In this document: in pieces, positions 8,338-16,160 of the stretch
How positions within the stretch are numbered: the stretch's first letter is position 1
Layout of the letters: each line of letters starts with the position of its first letter
Origin: a virus
IMG/VR virus record: IMGVR_UViG_3300017996_000111
Coordinates: 1-32,338 of that record
DNA: 32,338 nt
Strand: one strand, 5' to 3'
The notes under the pieces: model-generated
Database searches by the model: none
Told to the model about the DNA's origin: nothing
Seen by the model: the letters and a program-made list of their open reading frames with translations, nothing else
Position numbers and translations under genes: made by a program

Positions 8338-8571
8338 TTGGCTTCTCAGAAGGACGCCGGCAGTGCCGCAACTGGCTTTGTGACGGCGCGGGAATCGGAA
8401 CCGCCGCGGCGGTGTGATAATTGCGAGCACTTCCGCCGCGGCTTGCGGGAATCCGGGTACTGTGACGGTGAACACATTATGCGGGATCCGGAGTTGAAGG
8501 GCCGAAGGAACTCACAGGGCCTCGTGAAAGTTGAGCCCGACTCGTACTGTTGGTGGTACGACGCTAAGTGA
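8338..8571 (+). CDS. Small four-cysteine metal-binding protein (HiPIP/rubredoxin-like in pattern)
   Basis: A 77-residue protein beginning at TTG 8338, with AGGAG 8 bases upstream. Four cysteines are placed as RCDNCEHF (26, 29), GYC (42) and SYCWWYD (70), preceded by a VKVEPDSYC motif. This spacing is seen in small phage proteins often labelled high-potential iron-sulfur-like, which bind either zinc or an Fe-S cluster. The pattern is visible; the metal and role are not. It sits 5 bases after the preceding gene. Confidence 0.65.
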   Translation: MASQKDAGSAATGFVTARESEPPRRCDNCEHFRRGLRESGYCDGEHIMRDPELKGRRNSQGLVKVEPDSYCWWYDAK

Positions 8572-8624
8572 TGAAGCGGAAGTCATCCCCCCGAAGCAAA
8601 ATCACACACAGGAGAAAACAGACT

Positions 8625-9014
8625 ATGGATCCAGCATTTGAAGTCCACAAACTGAACTCACGCGGGATGCAGAAGGCGAAGCGACTCGCCTCGAACTTCG
8701 ACACGCATCTCTCGATCGTTCGCGAGATCGTCGGCGAGGCTTATTCCGAAGGCGGCCTGATGTACAAGTGCATCGAGCATCTTGAGCTCGCGAGCTTTTA
8801 TGCGAAGAAGACTCTCGCGCAGCAACCGGGCAATCAAGATCTCGGAAACGAAGCCGAGGCCGAGGCACCGTTCGCCGCCCTGGCGCAAGATAAAGCGGGA
8901 CCGGCCGCGTTCACCGGGACCGTCGGTGGATTCCTTGGTTTCATTCGTGGTATGAAGTTCACGAAATTCGAGGCCGATCGACTGATGAAGGCGATCGCCG
9001 ACCAGACACGCTAA
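8625..9014 (+). CDS. Hypothetical helical protein
   Basis: A 129-residue protein, mainly alpha-helical. Residues 1-65 are amphipathic; the second half has a Gly-rich segment GTVGGFLGFIRGMKF at about 99-113 that could touch membrane or pack tightly. I chose ATG 8625 over an upstream ATG because it sits directly behind ACACACAGGAGAA, the extended ribosome-binding site repeated in this genome. No functional family is recognised. Confidence 0.65.
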   Translation: MDPAFEVHKLNSRGMQKAKRLASNFDTHLSIVREIVGEAYSEGGLMYKCIEHLELASFYAKKTLAQQPGNQDLGNEAEAEAPFAALAQDKAGPAAFTGTVGGFLGFIRGMKFTKFEADRLMKAIADQTR

Positions 9015-9041
9015 TCGGGAAGTTCACAGGAGAAGACGACG

Positions 9042-9218
9042 ATGCCGAAAGAAGTGAAGGGCGAAACCCGCGGTTATCCATGCGAGGACTGCGGAGAGAC
9101 ATTCGTTACGGCCGAAGATTTCTCGAATCACTTTAGCCGAAACGAAGGCGCGGCCACGATTGAGACATGCAGATACACGCCGGCCGGCGTAAAGAAGCTG
9201 CGGAAAGCGGCCGCGTAA
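9042..9218 (+). CDS. Small C2H2/C2HC-type zinc-finger protein
   Basis: A 58-residue protein. PCEDCGETF (C14, C17) is followed by SNHFSR (H30) and ETCRY (C42), giving a C-X2-C-X12-H-X11-C finger. The start follows TTCACAGGAGAAG, one of six exact copies of the CACAGGAGAA site, with ATG 9 bases after the AGGAG core. Its tail is basic (KKLRKAAA). Nucleic-acid binding is plausible. It is very short, but the ribosome-binding site, the finger pattern and the close neighbours support it. Confidence 0.65.
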   Translation: MPKEVKGETRGYPCEDCGETFVTAEDFSNHFSRNEGAATIETCRYTPAGVKKLRKAAA

Positions 9219-9230
9219 CAGAGAGGTTGA

Positions 9231-9398
9231 ATGCCCTGGACGCCGAAACAGACGCGGTATCTTTTGTCGAAAGTTTCGCCGCTCAGTGAGGACCAGAAGA
9301 GCAAGATGAAGTCGGAGTTACATGCAAACCCCCGCTTAGCTCACAGGAAGAAGAACCCGATTACCCGGGCAAAGGAGCATCGTTCCGGTAACGGTTAA
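9231..9398 (+). CDS. Small basic hypothetical protein
   Basis: A 55-residue, strongly basic protein (12 Lys/Arg) starting at ATG 9231 with GAGAGG upstream (the same GAGAGGTTGA precedes the first gene at 65). The N-terminal half looks helical (YLLSKVSPLSEDQKSKMKSE) and the rest is a Lys/Arg/His-rich tail. Short basic proteins with an MPWTPK-like opening are common between packaging and structural genes of phages. The function is unknown. Confidence 0.55.
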   Translation: MPWTPKQTRYLLSKVSPLSEDQKSKMKSELHANPRLAHRKKNPITRAKEHRSGNG

Positions 9399-9431
9399 TC
9401 CACAATCCGCAAGAGCGGAAGGGGGCAGCAT

Positions 9432-10046
9432 ATGGCCGTGCAAACGATCAACGTCTCAGGAATCGCGGAACTTCGGTTCGTCCTCGCGGCGAACACACAG
9501 TTTTATTTCACAGGCGCGGTCGATAATCAAAAGCTGCGCCTCATCCTACAGCAACCGGTGAGCGGTGGACCATTCACCGTGTCATCGGGAAACTGTCCCG
9601 GACTTCAACAACCCAACGCGACTGCGGGCGACAGTTCGGCACAGGAGCTCACCTACGACGCTGTGACGAATACCTGGAACGGCGTACCACCGCCGGCTAT
9701 CGGTGGAAACTCACAAGCACCGCAGATCATCGCTTATGGCGCATCGGGCGCTGGCCTGGCAATCAACAAAAACGCGGGAATGTGCATTTTGAACGGTGGT
9801 GGTGTGGTTGCGGCGACGCTGGTTCAACCTGTCGCCGGGCCGCCGGGAATCGGAGATGACGGCGTTGTCTTGAAAATCGTATCCGGTTCGGCGAACGCTC
9901 ATACCGTCAAGACTTCGGCCGATGGCATCTCACCGGCAGCGGATACCATCACCTTCGGCACAGTTGGCGCGGGTGTCACGTTGCAAGCCTTTGACGCGGT
10001 GTGGTACATGATCGGCGGGGTAGCTGCAACGCCGACCGAAGCCTAA
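9432..10046 (+). CDS. Beta-rich structural protein (capsid decoration or fibre-type), unknown
   Basis: A 204-residue protein of alternating beta segments. Its opening (INVSGIAELRFVLAANTQFY) and an ITFGTVGAGVTLQAFDAVWY segment near the end resemble surface modules of phage fibres or head decorations. The start ATG 9432 follows GGAAGGGGG. Its neighbour at 10119 is a paralogue of the tail-fibre tip, which supports a virion-surface role. A stem-loop follows the gene at 10071-10094. No catalytic motif is present. Confidence 0.6.
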   Translation: MAVQTINVSGIAELRFVLAANTQFYFTGAVDNQKLRLILQQPVSGGPFTVSSGNCPGLQQPNATAGDSSAQELTYDAVTNTWNGVPPPAIGGNSQAPQIIAYGASGAGLAINKNAGMCILNGGGVVAATLVQPVAGPPGIGDDGVVLKIVSGSANAHTVKTSADGISPAADTITFGTVGAGVTLQAFDAVWYMIGGVAATPTEA

Positions 10047-10070
10047 ACGAGAGAACCTAACAACGCCGGC

Positions 10071-10104
10071 GCGGGCAGCGGCGAATCTGCCCGCCACACT
10101 TTTG
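10071..10104 (+). terminator. Stem-loop with short T run, possible weak terminator
   Basis: An 8-bp perfect stem GCGGGCAG/CTGCCCGC with an 8-base loop is followed after CCACAC by four T. It lies in the 72-base gap between two structural genes. The T run is short and offset, so partial termination or RNA processing is as likely as full termination. Confidence 0.4.
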
Positions 10105-10118
10105 AGGGAGCGTGACTA

Positions 10119-10751
10119 ATGAGTCTAGCGGGAAGCGTTCAAGCGTTAGCGGCACAGGTCACTAAGAACACCGGCGGCGCGCAGTCCGATCGTCTCTTCA
10201 CAACCAGCGTCACTCTGATGGACTCCGCGCTAGGAAGTTCCTTCCGTCTCATCGATTCCGAAGTCGGCCTCGGCTATCAGGGCTCGACATCCGTTTCGGG
10301 AAGCCTGGTTGCCATTCGTGGGAACACAACGATCACCGCCGGGACAACCGTAACCGGCCAGTCGTATCTCTACGGCGTGCAAGGCAAACTCACGATCCAG
10401 GGCCATCACACCGGGACAGCCGAGGTTTCGTGCGGCGTTCTCGGCCAGCTCGATCTATCGGCGGCTCAAGCTGTCACCGCTCCCGTTGCTTGCGTCTGGG
10501 CCGACTGCGGCGCATCGGTCGGGACGGCGACAGGCGCGAACATCGACGGAGTCGTAATCTATAACACGATCTCGACGCTTAAGATCAACTCGGCGATTCG
10601 CATCTCTGCATACTCAAACTATCTGTTCGATCTCAGTGATCCGGGAACGAACTGGTTCCTCGGAACTAATGCGGCGACTGCGGCCGGCACGCTCAAGATC
10701 AACATGAATGGAACGGCGAAGTATATTCAGCTTTACTCATCCGAGAGCTAA
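10119..10751 (+). CDS. Fibre-tip paralogue / decoration protein
   Basis: A 210-residue protein. From about residue 40 to the end it aligns by eye with residues 310-496 of the tail fibre encoded at 22467-23957. Shared landmarks in the same order are IDSE, SVSGS, AIRG, the block YLYGVQGKL (83-91; FLYGVQGKL in the fibre), GQLD/AQLD, and YLFDLSD (168-174). The free-standing copy lacks the fibre's N-terminal Ig-like domain and repeats. It is probably a surface-exposed beta domain, displayed on the head or bound to the fibre. The start ATG 10119 follows GAGGGAG. The duplication is seen in the sequence; the role is inference. Confidence 0.7.
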   Translation: MSLAGSVQALAAQVTKNTGGAQSDRLFTTSVTLMDSALGSSFRLIDSEVGLGYQGSTSVSGSLVAIRGNTTITAGTTVTGQSYLYGVQGKLTIQGHHTGTAEVSCGVLGQLDLSAAQAVTAPVACVWADCGASVGTATGANIDGVVIYNTISTLKINSAIRISAYSNYLFDLSDPGTNWFLGTNAATAAGTLKINMNGTAKYIQLYSSES

Positions 10752-10760
10752 ACGATCTCT

Positions 10761-10827
10761 GGCGGCGCGGCGTGCGCAACGGAAGAACTGAGGGCTTTCG
10801 CTGCGCGATGACCCTCGCCACGCCGCC
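10761..10827 (+). other. Long GC-rich hairpin in the leader of the TTG-start gene
   Basis: GGCGGCGCGGCG at 10761-10772 pairs with CGCCACGCCGCC at 10816-10827, 11 of 12 positions with one C-A mismatch. An inner GCGCA/TGCGC pair (10774-10778 with 10802-10806) extends it. It ends seven bases before the CACAGGAGAA site of the gene at 10850. No T run follows, so it is not an obvious terminator; mRNA stability or translation control is possible. Confidence 0.4.
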
Positions 10828-10849
10828 GGAACACACAGGAGAAGCGAAC

Positions 10850-11218
10850 TTGAAAGAAGCAACCCCCATCACTGGAAGCGTAATCACGAAATCGCTGAAC
10901 GTCCCGGAACGGCTGAACTTACTTTCGATTCTGCCGGTACAGGGGAATCTCGCGACGCTTCGGATCGTTCGCGATCTTCGCGAGAAGCTGAGTTTGAGCG
11001 AGGAAGAGCACAAAGAGTTCGGGATCACAACGATCCACAACGACAACGGTTCGGTTACATTTAACTGGACGAACGGCGATGCGGCACTCACGCCGCGAAA
11101 GTTCCAGTTCCAACCGAAGGCGCTCTCGATTATCGTCGAGGCGCTACGACAGCTCGACACGCAAAAGCAACTTCGCACCGAACACATTTCGCTCTACGAG
11201 GCATTTATCGAGGACTAG
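10850..11218 (+). CDS. Conserved-type phage protein, unknown
   Basis: A 122-residue protein. I chose the TTG at 10850 because ACACACAGGAGAA lies just upstream with normal spacing; a GTG at 10772 in frame would translate through a strong hairpin and the ribosome-binding site. The sequence is helical (LNVPERLNLLSILPVQGNL; REKLSLSEEEHKEF), then beta in the middle, then helical to the end. The pattern resembles a recurrent small phage protein of unknown function. It lies 3 bases upstream of the HNH-like gene. Confidence 0.65.
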   Translation: MKEATPITGSVITKSLNVPERLNLLSILPVQGNLATLRIVRDLREKLSLSEEEHKEFGITTIHNDNGSVTFNWTNGDAALTPRKFQFQPKALSIIVEALRQLDTQKQLRTEHISLYEAFIED

Positions 11219-11221
11219 ACG

Positions 11222-11566
11222 ATGATTGACTTCCAACGTGATTGGCACGGACGGCTCTTGCCGATCCACGGACATGCGCGAGAAGGTCGAGCGTCACGGA
11301 CCTATCAAACGTGGAAGGGAATGATCCAGCGATGCAGGAATCCAAAGGCTGCGAACTATTCGCGATTCGGTGGACGCGGGATTCGAGTCTGCCGTCGCTG
11401 GCGAGTCTTTGCGAATTTTCTCGCTGATATGGGAGAGAGGCCGATCGCAATGACGCTCGATCGTAAGGATGGCAGCAAGGGATACTATCGGCAGAATTGC
11501 CGATGGGCAACTCGCATCGAACAAACGGCAAATCGAGCAAACGTCGGGAGGCCGAAACATGGCTGA
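11222..11566 (+). CDS. HNH-like DNA-binding/endonuclease-family protein (divergent)
   Basis: A 114-residue protein with three blocks that recur in a phage family related to HNH homing endonucleases: TYQTWKGMIQRC (about 27-38), FGGRGIRVCRRW (about 49-60) and MTLDRKDGSKGYYRQNCRWAT (about 77-97), ending EQTANR. The last block matches the beta-beta-alpha metal finger of HNH enzymes, but the usual first histidine is replaced by arginine (LDR), so nuclease activity is doubtful. DNA binding is likely. The stop overlaps the next start by 8 bases. Family resemblance is clear by eye; activity is unknown. Confidence 0.65.
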   Translation: MIDFQRDWHGRLLPIHGHAREGRASRTYQTWKGMIQRCRNPKAANYSRFGGRGIRVCRRWRVFANFLADMGERPIAMTLDRKDGSKGYYRQNCRWATRIEQTANRANVGRPKHG

Positions 11567-11795
11567 GAAATGGATGGGCGAGGTTTCGCGTGGTATCAAG
11601 CGCCGCGGCACGAAAGGCGTCTTCAAACGCGCGGCCGAGCACGCCGGTCAGAGCACCGCCGGCTATGCGGCCAAGATCTCTGCGCGCAACCGCAGATGGC
11701 ATGAGAATCACCCGGACGAGAAAATGCCGCCGAAGATGGCGAAAGCCGGCAAGCGCGCGGGCCTGGCTCGTGCATTTGCATCCGCGCATCACTAA
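11559..11795 (+). CDS. Small basic protein of phage type
   Basis: A 78-residue, very basic helical protein (Lys/Arg/His about one third). The region RRGTKGVFKRAAEHAGQSTA resembles short basic proteins common near portal genes. It starts inside the end of the HNH-like gene (8-base overlap) and ends 7 bases before the portal start. It may bind DNA or RNA, which is inference from charge only. Confidence 0.65.
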   Translation: MAEKWMGEVSRGIKRRGTKGVFKRAAEHAGQSTAGYAAKISARNRRWHENHPDEKMPPKMAKAGKRAGLARAFASAHH

Positions 11796-11802
11796 GAGCT
11801 GA

Positions 11803-14514
11803 ATGCCGACTGACACCCAGGATCTCGACGAGAAGGACGTACAGAACGAAGGCGAGACGAAGGACATCGAAGCTCTCGACTTCCCGCCGGGTGTGCTCGC
11901 TCCCTCAGAGATCAACAAGCAATCTCCCCCGCTTCACTTCGAGGACGACGAGAAGAACGCGATTAAAGCGCTGAATAAGAAAGTCGCTCAGCGCGACATG
12001 CCGGCACGCCGCGAACAGATCATCCGCGTGTGGGAAGCTCGCCTCTTCGATCGACAGTTCCAGCATCTTCTACCGCGCCAAAACGGCGGATGGGAACTCC
12101 CCGCGCTCGGAACCGGCTATGGTCGAGGCGAAGAGGAAGATCGCTCGCAATGGGAAATCGACATTTATTCGAGTTACCGGAAGATCATTTGCGCCGCACT
12201 CACGCGCGAAGTTCCCGGCACTCGATTCGAGCCTGGCGATCCAGACAGCGATCGCGACATCACGGCCAGCTCGAACGCCGAGAAGCTCAAGTCGAAAGTC
12301 GAGCGCGACAATCGGCTCAAGGAATTGCAGGGCGAGACGGCTCGCTTCCTTTGGACCGATGGCCTGGCCGTTCATTTAACGCGCTACGTCCTCGACGCTC
12401 AGGCGTTCGGCTATGAGCCCGAACCCGAAGGCGAGGTTCCCGAAGATGAAGAGACAGGAGAATCCGAACACGCAATCGGTCACGAAGGCGGAAGTGAGGA
12501 AGTATCTGACGAACTTTCCGAAGCTGATGGAAGCGCTTCTGAGGGAGATCACGCCGAATCGGATGAGGAAGAAAAAGCCGAAGGCGGCGAGGGAAGCGAA
12601 GAGGAAGAAGGCGAAGAGGGCGAAGAGTTTGACTCAAGCTGGCAGCCGCGCGGTCAGGAGCTCATAACCGTCGATGGCGCACTCGCCTGGAAGCTCCCGA
12701 TCAAAGCAAACTGTCTCAAGGCTATGCCGTGGGCTCGCTATTCGTTCGAGGTCGATCTCGCCTCAGCGAAGGCCATGTTCCCGGATGTGGCCGACCAGCT
12801 CAAACCGGCGCAGAGCGGATCTGAATCTTCCGACGACGGCGACGATCTCGAACGGCTCGCGCGAATCAATGTGCTCTTGGGTGTCGAAGACAACTTCATC
12901 ACCGAAGACTCGACCGTCTACGACGTCACGATTCAAAAGTTCTGGTATCGGCCAGGCGCGCTCATGGAGATCCCGAACAAGGAAATCCGCGAGCGAATCA
13001 TCAAAAAATGCTGGCGCGGGCTCTATGTCACATTCGCCGGCGGGAACTTCTGCGAAGGCCGCAACGCTTCAATGGATGATTACCTGGCGCTCACCTTTGC
13101 GGATGCCGGCGACGGTGTGCATCGGCCAGCGCTCGGATCTCCGCTCATCGCACCGCAAAAGGTTCTGAACACTCTCGCCGAGCTGGCCTACGACTATTTT
13201 GTTCATGGCGTGCCGATGACGTACATGGACGACGAGATGTTCGACACCGAGGCGATCAACGACCAGGACAATATCGTCGGCGGCGTGCGGCCGTTCGAGG
13301 CGATCCCAGGTCAACAGGTGGACGGCATCTACTGGTTCCGCGAAGAGCCGGTTCCCTTCCCGGAACAGTTGCTCATGTATACGCAATGGCTCATGGACGA
13401 AGTCGCGCAACTGATGAGCGGCGCGTATCCCGCGCTCTTCGGCGGCGATATGACGAACCAGGGCGTCGGCGATGCGCTGATGCAGCGCGACCAGGCTCTC
13501 GGACGTCTCGGCCTTCCCTGGCGGAACATCAAGCAAACAACCGCGGACGTGAATCGCCAGGCGGTGCAGTCTATCTCGATCAACGCGGAAGGCATCATCA
13601 AGCTTGGCGGCGTCGAGAAAGTTCAGGTCGACACAGCCGACCTCAAGGGGAACATCCTTTGCTTCCCCGACACCGACGAGAACATCCCGGAATCGTGGAC
13701 ACAGAAGTCGAACCGCTTCGCGATGATCGTCACGGATGCGGCGACTAATCCCTTCTTTCAACAGTTGCTCGACGATCCCGGCAATTTGAAGCTCGTCAAG
13801 GACATGAGTGGATTCAAGGAACTCCGGATCCCGATGCTCGACTCGTGGGAACAGCAGCTCGGCGAGATCGCGATCTTGTCGGAGTCCGGACCGGCGCCGA
13901 ATCCTGATTATGTAAACCTCGAAAAACAGATCGCGGATCTCACCGCGAAGATCTCGGCGGCCACAACTTCGCAAGCGCCGATGACTGGCGAGATCCCGAC
14001 AGTCGAGGGCGCACAAGTTCCCCCGCCGGCGCCGCCGCAAGCGATCGCTCCCCCGGCCGAACTCGTACAACAGCTCGCGGCGCTCAACGCGCAGCTTCAA
14101 ACCACGCCGCCGCTCATCTCGACGTATCCGATCGACGTCCAATGCGACGATCATGCCGTACACGCGCTTACTTGCTTGGGCCTCATCAACTCGCCGAAAG
14201 GCCGCGCGATGAAGAACGGCACAGCTCAGGACCAGAAGGCGTTCGCGAATATCCGTTTGCACTTCATGGAGCACACCGCGGCGGATGCGAAGAAAAAAGC
14301 ACAGCAACAAGCGCAAGCGGCCGCCGGTCCGACGAAGCCGCCGGCGTTCTCAGCGAACGTGAAGGATCTGCCGCCGAAGGAAGCCGCTCAAGTTATGCAA
14401 AAGGGCGGTGTACAATCCGATCCGAAGGACTTTGCTGCACAGGACACGGCCGAAGCGGTCGCGAAGCATCCCGCGCAATTAGCGAGCGCGATCCCGGCGG
14501 CCACGGGAGCTTAG
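11803..14514 (+). CDS. Portal protein
   Basis: A 903-residue protein, at the large end for portals and similar to long podovirus-type portals. Residues 70-200 have the helical, Trp/Arg-rich opening seen in such proteins (REQIIRVWEARLFDRQFQHL); about 300-640 form the core; the last 200 residues are Ala/Pro/Gln-rich and would lie inside the head. Role: dodecameric vertex for DNA entry and exit, partner of the large terminase. An acidic low-complexity insert sits at about 203-280 (up to runs of EEEE), and its DNA shows unusual codon statistics. Placement after the terminases and before the scaffold supports the call. I see no single diagnostic motif, so size, composition and position carry weight. 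Confidence 0.8.
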   Translation: MPTDTQDLDEKDVQNEGETKDIEALDFPPGVLAPSEINKQSPPLHFEDDEKNAIKALNKKVAQRDMPARREQIIRVWEARLFDRQFQHLLPRQNGGWELPALGTGYGRGEEEDRSQWEIDIYSSYRKIICAALTREVPGTRFEPGDPDSDRDITASSNAEKLKSKVERDNRLKELQGETARFLWTDGLAVHLTRYVLDAQAFGYEPEPEGEVPEDEETGESEHAIGHEGGSEEVSDELSEADGSASEGDHAESDEEEKAEGGEGSEEEEGEEGEEFDSSWQPRGQELITVDGALAWKLPIKANCLKAMPWARYSFEVDLASAKAMFPDVADQLKPAQSGSESSDDGDDLERLARINVLLGVEDNFITEDSTVYDVTIQKFWYRPGALMEIPNKEIRERIIKKCWRGLYVTFAGGNFCEGRNASMDDYLALTFADAGDGVHRPALGSPLIAPQKVLNTLAELAYDYFVHGVPMTYMDDEMFDTEAINDQDNIVGGVRPFEAIPGQQVDGIYWFREEPVPFPEQLLMYTQWLMDEVAQLMSGAYPALFGGDMTNQGVGDALMQRDQALGRLGLPWRNIKQTTADVNRQAVQSISINAEGIIKLGGVEKVQVDTADLKGNILCFPDTDENIPESWTQKSNRFAMIVTDAATNPFFQQLLDDPGNLKLVKDMSGFKELRIPMLDSWEQQLGEIAILSESGPAPNPDYVNLEKQIADLTAKISAATTSQAPMTGEIPTVEGAQVPPPAPPQAIAPPAELVQQLAALNAQLQTTPPLISTYPIDVQCDDHAVHALTCLGLINSPKGRAMKNGTAQDQKAFANIRLHFMEHTAADAKKKAQQQAQAAAGPTKPPAFSANVKDLPPKEAAQVMQKGGVQSDPKDFAAQDTAEAVAKHPAQLASAIPAATGA

Positions 14515-14516
14515 AA

Positions 14517-14708
14517 GTGGCACTCGACGGCGAAGGCTATACCGATAAAGAGTTCTTCAAATTGCGATACCGGCATTTGAAGGAACTCGGTACGCCTGGC
14601 CTCACAAAACGCACGACGACGGTCCAGGACGAAGGCACTAGTAAATGGAGAACGGTCTGGATCATCGAATATGAAGCCGCGGAAGAACCCGCGAAGCTCG
14701 TGAACTGA
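14517..14708 (+). CDS. Small hypothetical protein
   Basis: A 63-residue protein starting at GTG 14517, two bases after the portal stop and behind GGGAG. It alternates charged helix (YTDKEFFKLRYRHLKELG) with a short beta hairpin (SKWRTVWIIEYEA). The gene ends just before the CACAGGAGAA site of the scaffold candidate. The tight spacing on both sides makes it credible; the function is unknown. Confidence 0.6.
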   Translation: MALDGEGYTDKEFFKLRYRHLKELGTPGLTKRTTTVQDEGTSKWRTVWIIEYEAAEEPAKLVN

Positions 14709-14721
14709 CACAGGAGAAAAT

Positions 14722-16149
14722 ATGGACCTCGAAACACGCAGCCTCTTCGCACGTCTGACAACTTTCCTCGGTTTGTTCTTCGCAAGTACAATCCCCGGAG
14801 TGGGCGAAGCCGGCGGTGCGGGCGATGAAGGCGGTGCCGGCGGCGGTGAAGGTGAAGGTGGAGAAGGTGGAGAAGGCGGCGAGGGCGAAGGTGAGGGAGA
14901 GGGAGAAGGCGAGGGTGAAGGCGAGGGTGAAGGCGGCGAAGGTGAAGGTGAGATCGAGGGCGAGGGCGAAGAAGGTGATGGTGAAGGCGAAGGGGAAGGT
15001 GAGGGCGAAGAGGGCGCCGGCAAGGGCAAGCCGAAGAAGCTCGATATTCAGAAGGCGCTCGACAAACTGAAAAAGACGGATCGAGCGCTCGCAGATACGC
15101 TTCGCAAAGAACATTTCTCGAACGTCGATTACAAACGGGCCTTCGCGACTCCGACCGAAGCGCAATCGGCCGCAGATCTCTTGAACCTAGTCGGCGGCGA
15201 AGAGGGAATCTCGACGCTACAGTCGAAGGCCGACGACTTCGCGAACGAACTTACGATGGTTGCCGACGGGGATCCGCAAATCCTCGACGACATCGTTCGC
15301 GATACTCCCGACGGTTTCAAAAAGCTGATGGGTGCCGGGCTTGAGAAGCTCCGGTTGCTCGACCAGGCCACCTATGAGCGGATGACGGCAAAACCGCTTA
15401 TCAATGCGCTGCGCGAGAAGGGCGTGATTAACACGCTCGAAATGATTCGACAGATGGCGCTCGCTGGCAAGGGCCAGGAAGTCTTCGACCTCACTCAAAA
15501 GCTCTTACAGTGGGCCGCGAGTGTCGAACAGTTCGCGCAACGTGCCGGCGAAGAAGCTCCGAGCGAACGTGAGAAGGCCGCCGACACAAAAATCAAGCAA
15601 GCCGAGCAAATCGCACGCCGCGGCTATCTCCGCGAGGTCGGAACAGCCTCGAATCGAGTCACATCGGGCGAAATCAAGCGCTTCCTCGATCCACTCATCC
15701 GCGATGCGAAGAAGCGCGGCGTCGTTTTGAAGATGGAACAGCTACAGGACGTCTCGAAGGGGATCTATGACGAGATCGCGGCCTCGCTGAAAGCAAATTC
15801 GGCTTATCAGCGCCAGATGCAAGCCTACTACGCGAAGGACGCGGATCCCGACGACATCGCGAACTATGTTCGGCAGAAAGTCGGATCCTTGGCCGAAGCC
15901 GCGGCGAAAAAAGTCTGGTCGCGCAAAGGATGGGCGACCGCGCGCGGAAAAGTTCGCACCGGTGGCGGCGGAAAGCCGGCCGGCGGATCTGGCGGCGGTC
16001 CGAGCGTCTTCGTTGCGAAGCCGCCGCAACCTGAAACGATCGACTGGTCGAAGGATCCTCAGCGCGTCCGCTTCATGGGTAATGGTCGCGTCGGCGAGGC
16101 CACTCTCAAGGGAAGCGGTAAGGTAGTGCGTTTTCGGTGGGACACGTAG
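14722..16149 (+). CDS. Probable capsid scaffold protein with long Gly/Glu tract
   Basis: A 475-residue protein in the standard scaffold position between portal and capsid genes. Residues 6-26 are hydrophobic, about 27-100 are almost pure Gly/Glu repeats, and about 100-400 are helical and charged with coiled-coil character (AADTKIKQAEQIARRGYLRE). The end is Gly-rich and then short beta (KVVRFRWDT). Scaffolds are typically acidic, helical and low in complexity. ATG 14722 sits only 4 bases after the AGGAG of CACAGGAGAA, a short spacing. The role is inferred from position and composition; there is no sequence-specific motif. Confidence 0.65.
   Translation: MDLETRSLFARLTTFLGLFFASTIPGVGEAGGAGDEGGAGGGEGEGGEGGEGGEGEGEGEGEGEGEGEGEGGEGEGEIEGEGEEGDGEGEGEGEGEEGAGKGKPKKLDIQKALDKLKKTDRALADTLRKEHFSNVDYKRAFATPTEAQSAADLLNLVGGEEGISTLQSKADDFANELTMVADGDPQILDDIVRDTPDGFKKLMGAGLEKLRLLDQATYERMTAKPLINALREKGVINTLEMIRQMALAGKGQEVFDLTQKLLQWAASVEQFAQRAGEEAPSEREKAADTKIKQAEQIARRGYLREVGTASNRVTSGEIKRFLDPLIRDAKKRGVVLKMEQLQDVSKGIYDEIAASLKANSAYQRQMQAYYAKDADPDDIANYVRQKVGSLAEAAAKKVWSRKGWATARGKVRTGGGGKPAGGSGGGPSVFVAKPPQPETIDWSKDPQRVRFMGNGRVGEATLKGSGKVVRFRWDT
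14803..15024 (+). repeat. GGN-GAR hexanucleotide-type low-complexity tract
   Basis: About 220 bases of degenerate GGN GAR repeats that encode the Gly/Glu tract of the scaffold candidate. Codon choice varies along it (GGC/GGT/GGA with GAA/GAG), so it is not a recent pure repeat expansion. Frames on either strand that read as Pro/Ser or Lys/Arg tracts here are mirror images. Confidence 0.75.
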
Positions 16150-16160
16150 TACACTTCGGT

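Noticed and set aside
13069-14316. 415-residue minus-strand open frame opposite the portal gene
   Set aside because: Arg/Leu-rich mirror of the GC-rich portal codons, with no recognisable domain; long antisense frames are expected at this composition.
14511-15029. Minus-strand frame reading as a Pro/Ser-repeat protein
   Set aside because: It is the complement of the GGN-GAR tract of the scaffold gene; there is no start context and all supported genes are on the plus strand.
14816-15070. Lys/Arg/Ala/Val-rich plus-strand frame inside the scaffold gene
   Set aside because: It arises from shifting the Gly/Glu repeat by one frame; unlike the portal case no non-repetitive segment supports it.
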